From Pedobacter sp. KBS0701 (GTDB lineage Bacteria; Bacteroidota; Bacteroidia; Sphingobacteriales; Sphingobacteriaceae): a DNA stretch of 64,000 bases. The translations under genes and the position numbers were made by a program. Location: the NCBI RefSeq assembly GCF_005938645.2, contig NZ_CP042171.1, forward strand, positions 2,852,001 to 2,916,000. The letters run 5' to 3'. The number at the start of each line of letters is the position of its first letter. Position 1 is the stretch's first letter. Below the pieces are notes generated by a model. It did no database searches. It was given only the letters and a program-made list of their open reading frames with translations, and was not told the DNA's origin. This document shows, one piece after another, positions 17,429 to 25,476 of this stretch.

Positions 17429-19561
17429 ATGGCAAAGAAAAAATCGGCAAATATAAAATTGGTTCTGAATCAATTGGTTAGTGATGTTTTTGAAAAAAAC
17501 AATAATCAGCTGCTTAATTACAAGCAGGTTTCGGCCAAATTAAATTTGAACGATCAGGAATCAAGAGAAACCATTCTTGAGATCTTAAAAGAAGGGAAAA
17601 GTGCAGGAATTTTCTTAGAACCAGAAAAAGGTAAATTTAAACTAAAAGAACTGCAGAACTTTATTATCGGTACGGTTGATATGACTGCCGATGGATCAGC
17701 ATACATCGTTCCGGAAGATGAATTCGAGAAGGATATTTTTGTAGCTCCCCGAAAACTTAAAAATGCTTTACACGGCGATACCGTGAAGGCTTATGTTTTC
17801 GCGAAGAAAAGCGGTCGTAAAAACGATGGCGAAGTTATCGAAATCATTAAGAGGGCAAAATCAGATTTCACAGGAGTAATCAAAATATCAGATCGCTTTG
17901 CATTCGTAATTGCCGACGATAAAAAAATGATGCACGATATTTTTGTGCCATTGGCCGATACACACGAAGCCAAAAATGGTCAGCGCGTATTGGTAACCCT
18001 ATCCGATTGGCCTGAAAGTGCCAAAAATCCGATTGGTATTGTTAAGCATGTCCTGGGTAACCAGGGCGAGAACAATACCGAAATGAATGCCATTTTAGCG
18101 CAATATGGCTTTCCTTTGGAGTTTCCTCCTCAGGTAGAACGCGAAGCAAATGCGATCCCTGAAGAAATTTCGGCTGCCGAAATTGCCAAACGTAAAGATT
18201 TTAGAAAGGTGTTAACTTTTACCATCGATCCGGCAGATGCCAAAGATTTTGATGATGCCATTTCATACCAGAAATTACCCAATGGAAATTATGAAATCGG
18301 TGTACACATTGCCGATGTTTCGCATTATGTAATCCAGGGAACAGAATTAGACAAAGAAGCTTACAGTCGTGCTACTTCAGTTTATCTGGTCGATCGCGTA
18401 ATCCCGATGTTGCCTGAACGTTTAAGTAATGGCGTTTGTTCATTGCGTCCAAATGAAGATAAGTTGTGTTTTGCTGCTGTTTTTGAACTGGATGAGCAAG
18501 CCAATATCCAAAATGAATGGTATGGTCGTACAGTAGTCCACTCGGATCGGAGATTCAGTTATGAAGAAGCCCAGGAAGTAATTGAAAGTAAAAGCGGCGA
18601 TTATGCAACTGAAATACAAAAACTGAATGAGCTGGCCTATATCCTTCGCGACCGTAAATTTAAAAATGGTGCCATTAGCTTTGAAAGCACCGAAGTTAAA
18701 TTTAAGCTTGATGATTCGGGCAAACCAATTGGTGTTTATGTAAAAGAGCGTAAAGATGCCCATAAACTGATTGAAGATTACATGCTTCTGGCCAACCGTA
18801 AAGTTGCCGAATTTATCGCGAAGAAAACTAAAGGAAAAGATAAACTGACCTTTGTTTATCGAGTGCACGATTCGCCAAATATGGAAACCTTGAATACTTT
18901 CGCCACATTTGCTTCGCGCTTCGGTTATAAAATCAACACCAAATCGGATAAGGAAATTGCCAAATCATTAAACAATTTAATGGCCGATGTTGAGGGCAAA
19001 AAAGAACAAAATATACTCACATCACTCGCCATCAGGTCAATGGCAAAAGCAATTTATTCAACTAAAAAAACCAGTCATTACGGCCTGGCTTTCGAATATT
19101 ACACCCACTTTACTTCCCCTATCCGCCGTTATCCGGACGTAATGGCACATAGGCTTTTACAAACTTATTTAGACGGTGGAAAATCGGCCGACATGGAGTT
19201 TTACGAAGTAGCCTGCGTACATTCTTCGGCTATGGAGAAGAGAGCCGCCGATGCGGAACGAGCCTCTATTAAATATAAACAAGCCGAATACTTAGAAAAC
19301 AATATCGGTACGGAGTACAAAGGGATTATTTCAGGCGTTACCGAATGGGGCATGTATGTAGAAATTGAAGAGAATAAATGTGAAGGTATGATTCGTTTAA
19401 GGGATATATCAGATGATTTTTATGTACTTGATGAGAAAAACTACTGCATTGTAGGCCAACGCAAAAAGAAAAAATACCAACTTGGAGATGAAGTGATGAT
19501 CAGGGTAAAAAAAGTTGATCTCTCTAAACGTCAAATCGATTTCACCCTGATTCCTGACTAA
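17429..19561 (+). CDS. rnr: ribonuclease R
   Basis: 710 residues, the usual size in Bacteroidetes. Cold-shock domains cover ~80-220 (GTVDMTADGSAYIVPED), the RNB catalytic domain 230-570 with the metal-binding acids in TIDPADAKDFDDAIS, and an S1 domain at the end (YKGIISGVTEWGMYVEIEEN). Processive 3'-5' exoribonuclease that degrades structured RNA, including rRNA and mRNA remnants. ATG MAKKKSANIKLVL is chosen; a TATCTTCG box 18 bases upstream is a plausible -7 element. It ends 6 bases before the next gene. Confidence 0.95.
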   Translation: MAKKKSANIKLVLNQLVSDVFEKNNNQLLNYKQVSAKLNLNDQESRETILEILKEGKSAGIFLEPEKGKFKLKELQNFIIGTVDMTADGSAYIVPEDEFEKDIFVAPRKLKNALHGDTVKAYVFAKKSGRKNDGEVIEIIKRAKSDFTGVIKISDRFAFVIADDKKMMHDIFVPLADTHEAKNGQRVLVTLSDWPESAKNPIGIVKHVLGNQGENNTEMNAILAQYGFPLEFPPQVEREANAIPEEISAAEIAKRKDFRKVLTFTIDPADAKDFDDAISYQKLPNGNYEIGVHIADVSHYVIQGTELDKEAYSRATSVYLVDRVIPMLPERLSNGVCSLRPNEDKLCFAAVFELDEQANIQNEWYGRTVVHSDRRFSYEEAQEVIESKSGDYATEIQKLNELAYILRDRKFKNGAISFESTEVKFKLDDSGKPIGVYVKERKDAHKLIEDYMLLANRKVAEFIAKKTKGKDKLTFVYRVHDSPNMETLNTFATFASRFGYKINTKSDKEIAKSLNNLMADVEGKKEQNILTSLAIRSMAKAIYSTKKTSHYGLAFEYYTHFTSPIRRYPDVMAHRLLQTYLDGGKSADMEFYEVACVHSSAMEKRAADAERASIKYKQAEYLENNIGTEYKGIISGVTEWGMYVEIEENKCEGMIRLRDISDDFYVLDEKNYCIVGQRKKKKYQLGDEVMIRVKKVDLSKRQIDFTLIPD

Positions 19562-19567
19562 ATTTTA

Positions 19568-20722
19568 ATGAAGATCAAGTTTTGTTTTAACATTATACTT
19601 TTTTGGTTGTTGCCCAATTTATTATTGGCTCAAACGATAAAGGGAAAAATTACTGATGAATTATCTAACGACGGAGTAGCCTATGTAACCGTTCAAGCCG
19701 ACGCAAAACATAAAACCATCAGTAATGAAAACGGGGAATTTGAACTTGCCGTAAGCTCGCTGCCTTGTGATTTAACGATTTCACATATCAGTTATCAACC
19801 CATAAAAATTAAAGCAAACGATATCATTTTAAATCTAAAATTAAAAGCTATTGTACAAAACCTCGAAGAAGTTGTTGTAGGTAATCATGCACTTTCGTTA
19901 ATGAAAAGTGCTTATACAAAAGCCATAAAAATTGTTGATGAATCTTACTACGCCAAAGCTTTTTTTCGCCAGATTGCTTATGAAGCTGACCGGCCAGTCT
20001 ATTTAAACGAAATATTTTTTAATGCAGATTGGAAAAACTACTCACTTATAAAGTGGTTACCTACCGAAAGCAGGTATCTAAAAAATGACAGCCATGTTTC
20101 TTATTCAAACTTGAGTTTTTCGGTATTTGCCCTATCTGGTTATCTATCCAATAGTTATTATGCGAAACCATTATCCTCCAAGTTAGATTCGCTATATACT
20201 TTCAAAATTAAAAGCACATTTAAATCTGGCGATGATGAAATTGCAATAATCAGTTGTAAATTAAAAGTTAAATATGAAAAGGCATATTTTGAAGGGGATT
20301 ATTATTTAAATACTGAAACCTATAACGTTTTAAAAATCGATGGTACCATAAAAAATTTCGGTTTAACCAGTAAAGGTGTATTAGGGGCAAAACTAAAAGA
20401 GGCAAATTTAATTTCACAATACTCCCTTAACAGCGAGAATAAAAGCATTTTGGATTTTTCAGTGCTGACATTAAAAAGTAGAATGGCGGTACTCGGCTTA
20501 GGTACAAAAAACCTCGAACTATATAGTACTTTATATGTGATGGATTATAGCAATACTTATAATAAAGATTTAAAACAAATCCAAAATAAAACCAATGATG
20601 TAAAAACGACACAAAATATGGTTTATAATGCCGATTTTTGGAGATCGAATCCTACTATTAAAAGAACTGCAAAAGAAGAGGAGGCCATAAAAATTTTAGA
20701 GGAGGCCTCAACAATAAATTAG
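19568..20722 (+). CDS. exported CarboxypepD_reg-like domain protein
   Basis: 384 residues. Signal peptide ending LLLAQ, then a CarboxypepD_reg-like beta sandwich (IKGKITDELSNDGVAYVTV, ISNENGEFELAVSSL, ISHISYQPIKI) over residues 21-105. The rest is a family-typical conserved part of unknown function, with alternating strands and a charged tail (RTAKEEEAIKILEEAS). Members are periplasmic or outer-membrane associated. Six bases after rnr and 3 bases before the polyprenyl synthase, so one operon is likely, though the functions are unrelated. Confidence 0.75.
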   Translation: MKIKFCFNIILFWLLPNLLLAQTIKGKITDELSNDGVAYVTVQADAKHKTISNENGEFELAVSSLPCDLTISHISYQPIKIKANDIILNLKLKAIVQNLEEVVVGNHALSLMKSAYTKAIKIVDESYYAKAFFRQIAYEADRPVYLNEIFFNADWKNYSLIKWLPTESRYLKNDSHVSYSNLSFSVFALSGYLSNSYYAKPLSSKLDSLYTFKIKSTFKSGDDEIAIISCKLKVKYEKAYFEGDYYLNTETYNVLKIDGTIKNFGLTSKGVLGAKLKEANLISQYSLNSENKSILDFSVLTLKSRMAVLGLGTKNLELYSTLYVMDYSNTYNKDLKQIQNKTNDVKTTQNMVYNADFWRSNPTIKRTAKEEEAIKILEEASTIN

Positions 20723-20725
20723 TCA

Positions 20726-21700
20726 ATGCATACTACAGAACAATTACAGCAAATTTTATATACTGCAATACAAAATTTAAGACTTCCGGATCACCCTAAA
20801 CAGCTTTACGATCCGATTACTTATATTATTAACCTGGGTGGAAAACGGGTAAGACCGCTTTTGGTACTTATGGCTACCGAATTGTTTGGCGGGGATGCAA
20901 ACCAATCAGTTCATGCAGCCATGGCCATTGAGATTTTCCATAATTTTACCTTGGTGCATGATGATATTATGGATAATGCGCCATTGCGCAGAGGCCAGGC
21001 TACCGTACACGAAAAATGGAGCACTAACGTGGCTATTTTAAGTGGCGATGTAATGATGGTAGAAGCCAATAAAAACCTGGCCAAAGTAAATCCGATCTTC
21101 CTTAAAGATGCATTGGACACTTTTAATGCTACTGCACAGGGTGTTTGCGAGGGCCAGCAGCTAGATATGGAATTTGAAGGACGTGGTGACGTAAGCATCG
21201 ACGAATACATCAACATGATCAGGCTAAAAACGGCTGTATTATTAGGGGGTGCATTAAAATTGGGGGCTATTATTGCTGGCGCTTCAGAAAAAGATGCTGA
21301 CCTGATTTATCAGTTTGGTGAAAATATTGGAATTGCATTTCAGTTACAGGATGATATTTTAGATGTTTATGCTGATCCGGAAAAATTTGGTAAGCAGGTT
21401 GGTGGTGATATTATTGCCAATAAGAAAACCTTTTTATTGTTAAAAGCTTTTGAATTGGCAGAAGGCGAAACCCGTGCTTCATTAGATACCTGGACCTCAT
21501 ATAAAGAATTTAACGCACAAGAAAAAGTAGATACCGTTCGTCAGGTATACGATACTTTAGATATTCAGGATATTGCAAAAGAACACATGAACCATTACCG
21601 AGATAAAGCTTTGGCTTTATTTGCGCAGATTAGTGTGAGTGAAGAAAGAAAATCAAATCTCTTAACGCTTACTGATCAGTTAATGGCAAGAGAGCATTAA
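20726..21700 (+). CDS. all-trans polyprenyl diphosphate synthase
   Basis: 324 residues. First aspartate-rich motif DDIMD near residue 79, second DDILD near 207; GGKRVRPLLVL gives the IPP-binding KR residues. Trans-isoprenyl synthase that builds the long C35-C40 side chain of menaquinone (IspB/HepT-like). A menaquinone role fits mqnC elsewhere in the window, but chain length cannot be set by eye. Last gene of the rnr-led run; a family A palindrome follows. Confidence 0.92.
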   Translation: MHTTEQLQQILYTAIQNLRLPDHPKQLYDPITYIINLGGKRVRPLLVLMATELFGGDANQSVHAAMAIEIFHNFTLVHDDIMDNAPLRRGQATVHEKWSTNVAILSGDVMMVEANKNLAKVNPIFLKDALDTFNATAQGVCEGQQLDMEFEGRGDVSIDEYINMIRLKTAVLLGGALKLGAIIAGASEKDADLIYQFGENIGIAFQLQDDILDVYADPEKFGKQVGGDIIANKKTFLLLKAFELAEGETRASLDTWTSYKEFNAQEKVDTVRQVYDTLDIQDIAKEHMNHYRDKALALFAQISVSEERKSNLLTLTDQLMAREH

Positions 21701-21710
21701 TTAAGGTATT

Positions 21711-21795
21711 CGTCATTTCGAGCGAAGAGCAACTAAGCCGAGAAATCTATATCTAAATATCTCTCCATTTCGCTGCGCTTCAGTCAAGATGACGT
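21711..21795. repeat. family A palindromic repeat
   Basis: CGTCATTTCGAGCGAAGAGC starts the left arm and CGCTTCAGTCAAGATGACG ends the right arm, around AGAAATCT...ATATCTCTCC. It fills the 110-base convergent gap after the polyprenyl synthase. Confidence 0.82.
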
Positions 21796-21810
21796 ACTTC
21801 CTATATTTCC

Positions 21811-22656
21811 TTAAGCTTTCACCAATTTATATTTAATCCAAAAATCAGCTGATTTAGCAGCTGATTCGCCACCTTGCATTGGTCTCTGGCCGCCACCCAT
21901 TTTTCCTCCGCCACCCATACCGCCACGGCCACTTCTGCCCATGCCACCACCTCCCATTCCTCCTCTACCTCCACCTCCAGATCTTCCCACACTTCTGTTT
22001 CCTCCTTCAGGAGTACCTTCTCTTTTGAAACCGGATTTACCAGGTTCATTTATTTTAATATTGTAAACAAGTGGTTTTTTAAGATCCAGACCGACCTGTA
22101 GTTGCGCCAATGGAATGCTCAGTTCATAAATCAGATCTCTGTTTGGATGAATGCTCATTCCCGTTTCAATACCATCTTGATTTATTGCTGGCAATTCACC
22201 ATCAGGAATATTTTTAAATCCTGCAACCCTAATACTTTTATTCATCATCACCTGATCATGCATCTCTTTATCAGGAGGTAAAGCAGTATGCTCATGATGC
22301 TCTTCTCCTTCTTTCTGCATTGGTGGTCTTTCCATCAGCGGAAAAGTTAACTTCATCCCATCCTTCTTTTTTCCTGCTGTATTAATATTTAAAGTAATAC
22401 CACCTCTTAACACACTAAAAGTAGTCTGAGGATCTAATGATTCTATAATGATATACAAATTTTTATCGTCGTTAGCCAAGGCAAAGGCTAGTTTGGTAGC
22501 ATCGTTGTATTGGTTAAGAGGCTCGTTCCATTCGTTTGCCACACCATCGGCCTTAAATGGCTTTACCATGCGGATATTTTCTTCTACCTCCTGCCCATAC
22601 AATAACCGGCCGGAAATAAGCGATAAAATTAATAAGGATATTTTCTTCAGATTCAT
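21811..22656 (-). CDS. secreted CBM9-like domain protein with Gly-rich tail
   Basis: 281 residues. A signal peptide (ILSLISGRLLYGQ) precedes a segment DGVANEWNEPLNQYNDATKL, FALANDDKNLYIIIES that is typical of the CBM9/DOMON-like beta sandwich seen in exported Bacteroidetes proteins. The C-terminal ~60 residues are Gly/Arg/Met-rich (GGGGRGGMGGGG), then a short non-repetitive end (SADFWIKYKLV). The low-complexity tail is probably a linker or surface-interaction segment. Function unknown. Convergent with the polyprenyl synthase. Confidence 0.62.
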   Translation of the reverse strand: MNLKKISLLILSLISGRLLYGQEVEENIRMVKPFKADGVANEWNEPLNQYNDATKLAFALANDDKNLYIIIESLDPQTTFSVLRGGITLNINTAGKKKDGMKLTFPLMERPPMQKEGEEHHEHTALPPDKEMHDQVMMNKSIRVAGFKNIPDGELPAINQDGIETGMSIHPNRDLIYELSIPLAQLQVGLDLKKPLVYNIKINEPGKSGFKREGTPEGGNRSVGRSGGGGRGGMGGGGMGRSGRGGMGGGGKMGGGQRPMQGGESAAKSADFWIKYKLVKA

Positions 22657-22672
22657 TTGGACTAATTTTTAA

Positions 22673-22946
22673 ATTAATACCCAAATCTAGTGGTTGGAAA
22701 TGTTAATTTTTGTTATTTAACAGGGTTTAACATGTTAGTCCTGAGTCGGCAGTCTGGAGTCCGAAATCTATTAACCGATTCCTGAATGTGTAGCCCGAGG
22801 GTTAATTTATCGTTATAAAAATAATTATAAATAACAGGAGAATTTTTAACGAACTGTATAAACAGTCTCTTAAATTAAGCGCCAATTAAGCGATTTGACA
22901 AATGAACGAATGACTAATGAACCAGTAAAACCATACACAAACAAAA
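22673..22946. other. intergenic, low-complexity text, no gene seen
   Basis: Between the 21811 gene and the rpmA terminator. It holds AGTC-type text (GAGTCGGCAGTCTGGAGTCC near 22742) and ATGAACGAATGACTAATGAA near 22902, similar to simple text near 17222 and 42690. No credible reading frame. Confidence 0.6.
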
Positions 22947-22972
22947 AAAGTCCCGATTTGCATCGGGACTTT
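22947..22972 (-). terminator. rho-independent terminator of rplU-rpmA
   Basis: AAAGTCCCGAT (22947-22957), loop TTGC, ATCGGGACTTT (22962-22972): perfect 11-bp stem. On the minus strand it is followed by a run of seven T. It lies 21 bases after the rpmA stop. Confidence 0.9.
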
Positions 22973-22993
22973 CCTTTATAACTTTGATACTAA

Positions 22994-23419
22994 TTATTCT
23001 GCAGGTGCAGCTTCTTCAGTAGTTTCGTCTTTTTTAGCTGCTTTTTTAGTAGTTGCTTTTTTAGCAACCGGAGCTGCTTCAACTTCTTCAGCTACAACTT
23101 CTTTCTCTGCAACCGCTTTTTTAGCAACTGGTGCTTTCGCTACTGCTGCTTCGATTTCAGCTTCAGTGATAGGAAGGATAGAAACATAAGATTTGTTATC
23201 TTGTTTCTTTCTGAAAATTACGGTACCATCAACTAAAGCAAATAAAGTGTGGTCTCTACCAATACCAACACCTTTATCAGGATGGTGTTTTGTTCCACGT
23301 TGACGTACTAAAATGTTTCCAGCGATAGCTAATTGCCCACCGAAAATTTTAATACCTAAACGCTTACTATGCGATTCACGTCCGTTTTTCGAACTACCGG
23401 CTCCTTTTTTGTGTGCCAT
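22994..23419 (-). CDS. rpmA: 50S ribosomal protein L27, extended C-terminus
   Basis: 141 residues. The first ~85 are canonical L27: [28 protein letters not shown] and [20 protein letters not shown]. The N-terminus reaches the peptidyl-transferase centre. After ILP comes a ~55-residue tail rich in Ala, Lys and Glu (repeats of VAKKA), well beyond the usual ~85-90 residues. The tail must project from the subunit surface. It lies 52 bases after rplU in the same operon and ends at a strong terminator. Confidence 0.95.
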   Translation of the reverse strand: MAHKKGAGSSKNGRESHSKRLGIKIFGGQLAIAGNILVRQRGTKHHPDKGVGIGRDHTLFALVDGTVIFRKKQDNKSYVSILPITEAEIEAAVAKAPVAKKAVAEKEVVAEEVEAAPVAKKATTKKAAKKDETTEEAAPAE

Positions 23420-23471
23420 GATTTTATATTTTGTAACTCGCTAAAAAGCGAATTATTGGGTTAACAATTAA

Positions 23472-23783
23472 TTATAGAGTGATATCAGAGATCTGAATCT
23501 TAGTGAAAAACTGACGGTGACCATTTTTCTTTTTGTAACCTTTTCTACGTTTTTTGTGGAAAATAATTACTTTGTCACCTTTTAAATGAGATACGATCTT
23601 AGCTGAAACTTTAGCACCTTTAACTGCAGGAGCACCTACAGTAATTGCACCACCGTTGTCAACCAACAATACATTATCAAATTCAATACTAGCGCCTTCA
23701 TCTCCTTGTAATCTGTGTACAAAAAGGTGCTGGTCTTTAGCAACTTTAAATTGCTGCCCTGCTATATTTACTATTGCGTACAT
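23472..23783 (-). CDS. rplU: 50S ribosomal protein L21
   Basis: 103 residues, normal length. [20 protein letters not shown] at the start and [17 protein letters not shown] near the end are the L21 signature. Binds 23S rRNA and is always paired with L27. ATG 23783 is preceded by a long AT-rich leader of about 35 bases from the promoter at 23824-23855. Confidence 0.97.
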   Translation of the reverse strand: MYAIVNIAGQQFKVAKDQHLFVHRLQGDEGASIEFDNVLLVDNGGAITVGAPAVKGAKVSAKIVSHLKGDKVIIFHKKRRKGYKKKNGHRQFFTKIQISDITL

Positions 23784-23823
23784 TGTTTAAATATTAGTTT
23801 TTTAATTTTTATTTAACGAGGTG

Positions 23824-23855
23824 CAAATATAGAACAAATTCAATTAACACACAAA
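23824..23855 (-). promoter_or_regulatory. promoter of rplU-rpmA
   Basis: On the minus strand TTTG (23855-23852), 20 bases, then TATATTTG (23831-23824): full match to TTTG/TAnnTTTG. It is 40 bases upstream of the rplU start. Confidence 0.7.
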
Positions 23856-24187
23856 TAGATATCGAAAATATTTTTCTTTAACATTATACAGGATCAGGAT
23901 TAGGAAGATTTAAGGATTTCAAGATCGATTTGATGACTATATTAATTGCACTTTTCGAAAATCATAGTTCAATAATTCCCAGACTAAGCCCACCCTATTG
24001 CCTATTGCAGCGAGCACTTATATTGGAGCGCAGAGCCAGTGCAAAACAACTAAGTTTCTTCCCGTTTTACGCTTATACGCTTCGCTTCCTCGTACCTCGT
24101 TGCTGCAGGGTAACACTTCAACCGGGGCTATTGGACCAAAACAGCACTTCATTTCCGGGGTTTCAGTCTGCAGGAACCCTTGTACCT

Positions 24188-24240
24188 AAACCTGATTGGA
24201 GCGAACACGAAGTGCAACGGAGTAAAGCGTAAAGCAGGAC
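24188..24240. repeat. structured repeat family B, copy 4 (core only)
   Basis: AAACCTGATTGGAGCG through ACGAAGTGCAACGGAGT to AGCAGG (24238): the family core with small length changes. The flanking modules are hard to recognise. It lies in the 736-base gap between rplU and the GLPGLI gene; apart from this core, the rplU promoter, a half-arm near 24325 and the operator at 24469 I see nothing in that gap, and the reading frames there do not look coding. Confidence 0.62.
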
Positions 24241-24468
24241 TGAAGACAGCCAAAAACCACAAGCCGCTCATTTCCAACCCGTAAAAATATTTGTCCTGTA
24301 CTATTCAAGCTTCATATTGGTCCTTCAACTCCGCTCAGATGACATATCGAAAAGAATTATGTGTCTATGTATCTTCGCGAATAAAATACGTTACCCTCCC
24401 ATTACCTATCATCCCATTCTACCTCTTCCATCTCCTTTTCGTTAAAAAATGTTAAATCAATTTTTTAT

Positions 24469-24492
24469 TACGAATATTTCGTAGATTTACGA
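24469..24492. promoter_or_regulatory. BlaI-type operator upstream of the GLPGLI operon
   Basis: TACGA-N5-TCGTA-N4-TACGA: a dyad (24469-24483) plus a third half-site (24488-24492). The same order, spacing and following AAA occur directly before the BlaI gene at 30252-30275. It covers a TAGATTTA box (24482-24489), a possible -7 element, 27 bases before the GLPGLI start. Confidence 0.75.
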
Positions 24493-24519
24493 AAATTAAA
24501 TAAACCTAAATCCAATATT

Positions 24520-25476
24520 ATGAAACGAATTTTAACTACCTGTTTGGCTACGGCCATTTTACTTTCAGCCAAAGCCCAGGAACCAGATAAAGCACTGGCC
24601 AGGGTGCGTTATACTTTTACCCATGTGAGAGATACCACCGAAAGAGATAAACCTAAAGTGGAGAACATGTTATTGGTTACCGGTAAAAATGCTTCGGTTT
24701 TTACCAGTTACGATAAGCTGAACCAAACACTAAACATGCAAAAGCAGATACAGGAACAGATTAAGAACCAAGCGGGTAACGGCAACTTAAAAATTGAAGT
24801 TAAAAGCGAAACGAAAGTCCCCCTTACCCAGGAAGACTATTTCTTTTTTGCGAATGAGCATAAAATGATTACTAAAGAGCGCCTGTTTAATAATTACCTG
24901 ATTGAAGAACCCGCTACAGCAATTGACTGGAAGATATTAAAAGATACAATGAGCTTTTCTGGGGTTGCCTGCCAAAAAGCAACTGCGCATTTTAAAGGCC
25001 GCAACTGGACAGCCTGGTTTGCGACCGAAATTCCGTTTCAAAGTGGCCCGTGGAAATTAAATGGCTTACCTGGTTTAATTATAGAAGCTTACGACGATAA
25101 AAAAGACGTAAAATTTGAATTTGCCGGACTTGAATATGTAAAAGATACGGATGCTGCATCAAACTCTGATGGCGAAGTTAAAATAGCAGCACCGAGCGGC
25201 GGTATAGGTGCGGTAAAAATTGTAGGCATAGATGTGAGCACAAGCTACCTCGGACCCGAAATTAAGCTACCAACTGATGCCATAAAAACTACCCGCAAGG
25301 AGCTGGATAAGCTTAAAGCTGCACGGGATAAGGACCCTCAAGGTTTTATGCAGGCACAAATGGCCGCAAGTGGTATGCAAGGTTCGTTCAAAACCAACCA
25401 GGCACCACGCCAGACCAGTACAACAGTAGCTAAGGATGAAGTTAATAACCCGGTTGAAATTGAAGACAAAAAATGA
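24520..25476 (+). CDS. GLPGLI family exported protein
   Basis: 318 residues. The family signature is exact: LNGLPGLIIEAYDDKKDV. A signal peptide (TTCLATAILLSAKA) and the AWFATEIPFQSGPW segment just before the signature also fit TIGR01200/GLPGLI. Members are periplasmic or surface proteins of unknown biochemistry, usually next to an outer-membrane beta-barrel gene, as here: the stop overlaps the next start by 4 bases (ATGA). The operator upstream matches that of the BlaI gene, so the pair is likely repressed by it. Confidence 0.93.
   Translation: MKRILTTCLATAILLSAKAQEPDKALARVRYTFTHVRDTTERDKPKVENMLLVTGKNASVFTSYDKLNQTLNMQKQIQEQIKNQAGNGNLKIEVKSETKVPLTQEDYFFFANEHKMITKERLFNNYLIEEPATAIDWKILKDTMSFSGVACQKATAHFKGRNWTAWFATEIPFQSGPWKLNGLPGLIIEAYDDKKDVKFEFAGLEYVKDTDAASNSDGEVKIAAPSGGIGAVKIVGIDVSTSYLGPEIKLPTDAIKTTRKELDKLKAARDKDPQGFMQAQMAASGMQGSFKTNQAPRQTSTTVAKDEVNNPVEIEDKK

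Noticed and set aside
23930..24240. Two overlapping reading frames of 60-100 residues
   Set aside because: Their sequence is repeat-derived, with rare-looking composition and no start signal; they overlap family B core 24188-24240.
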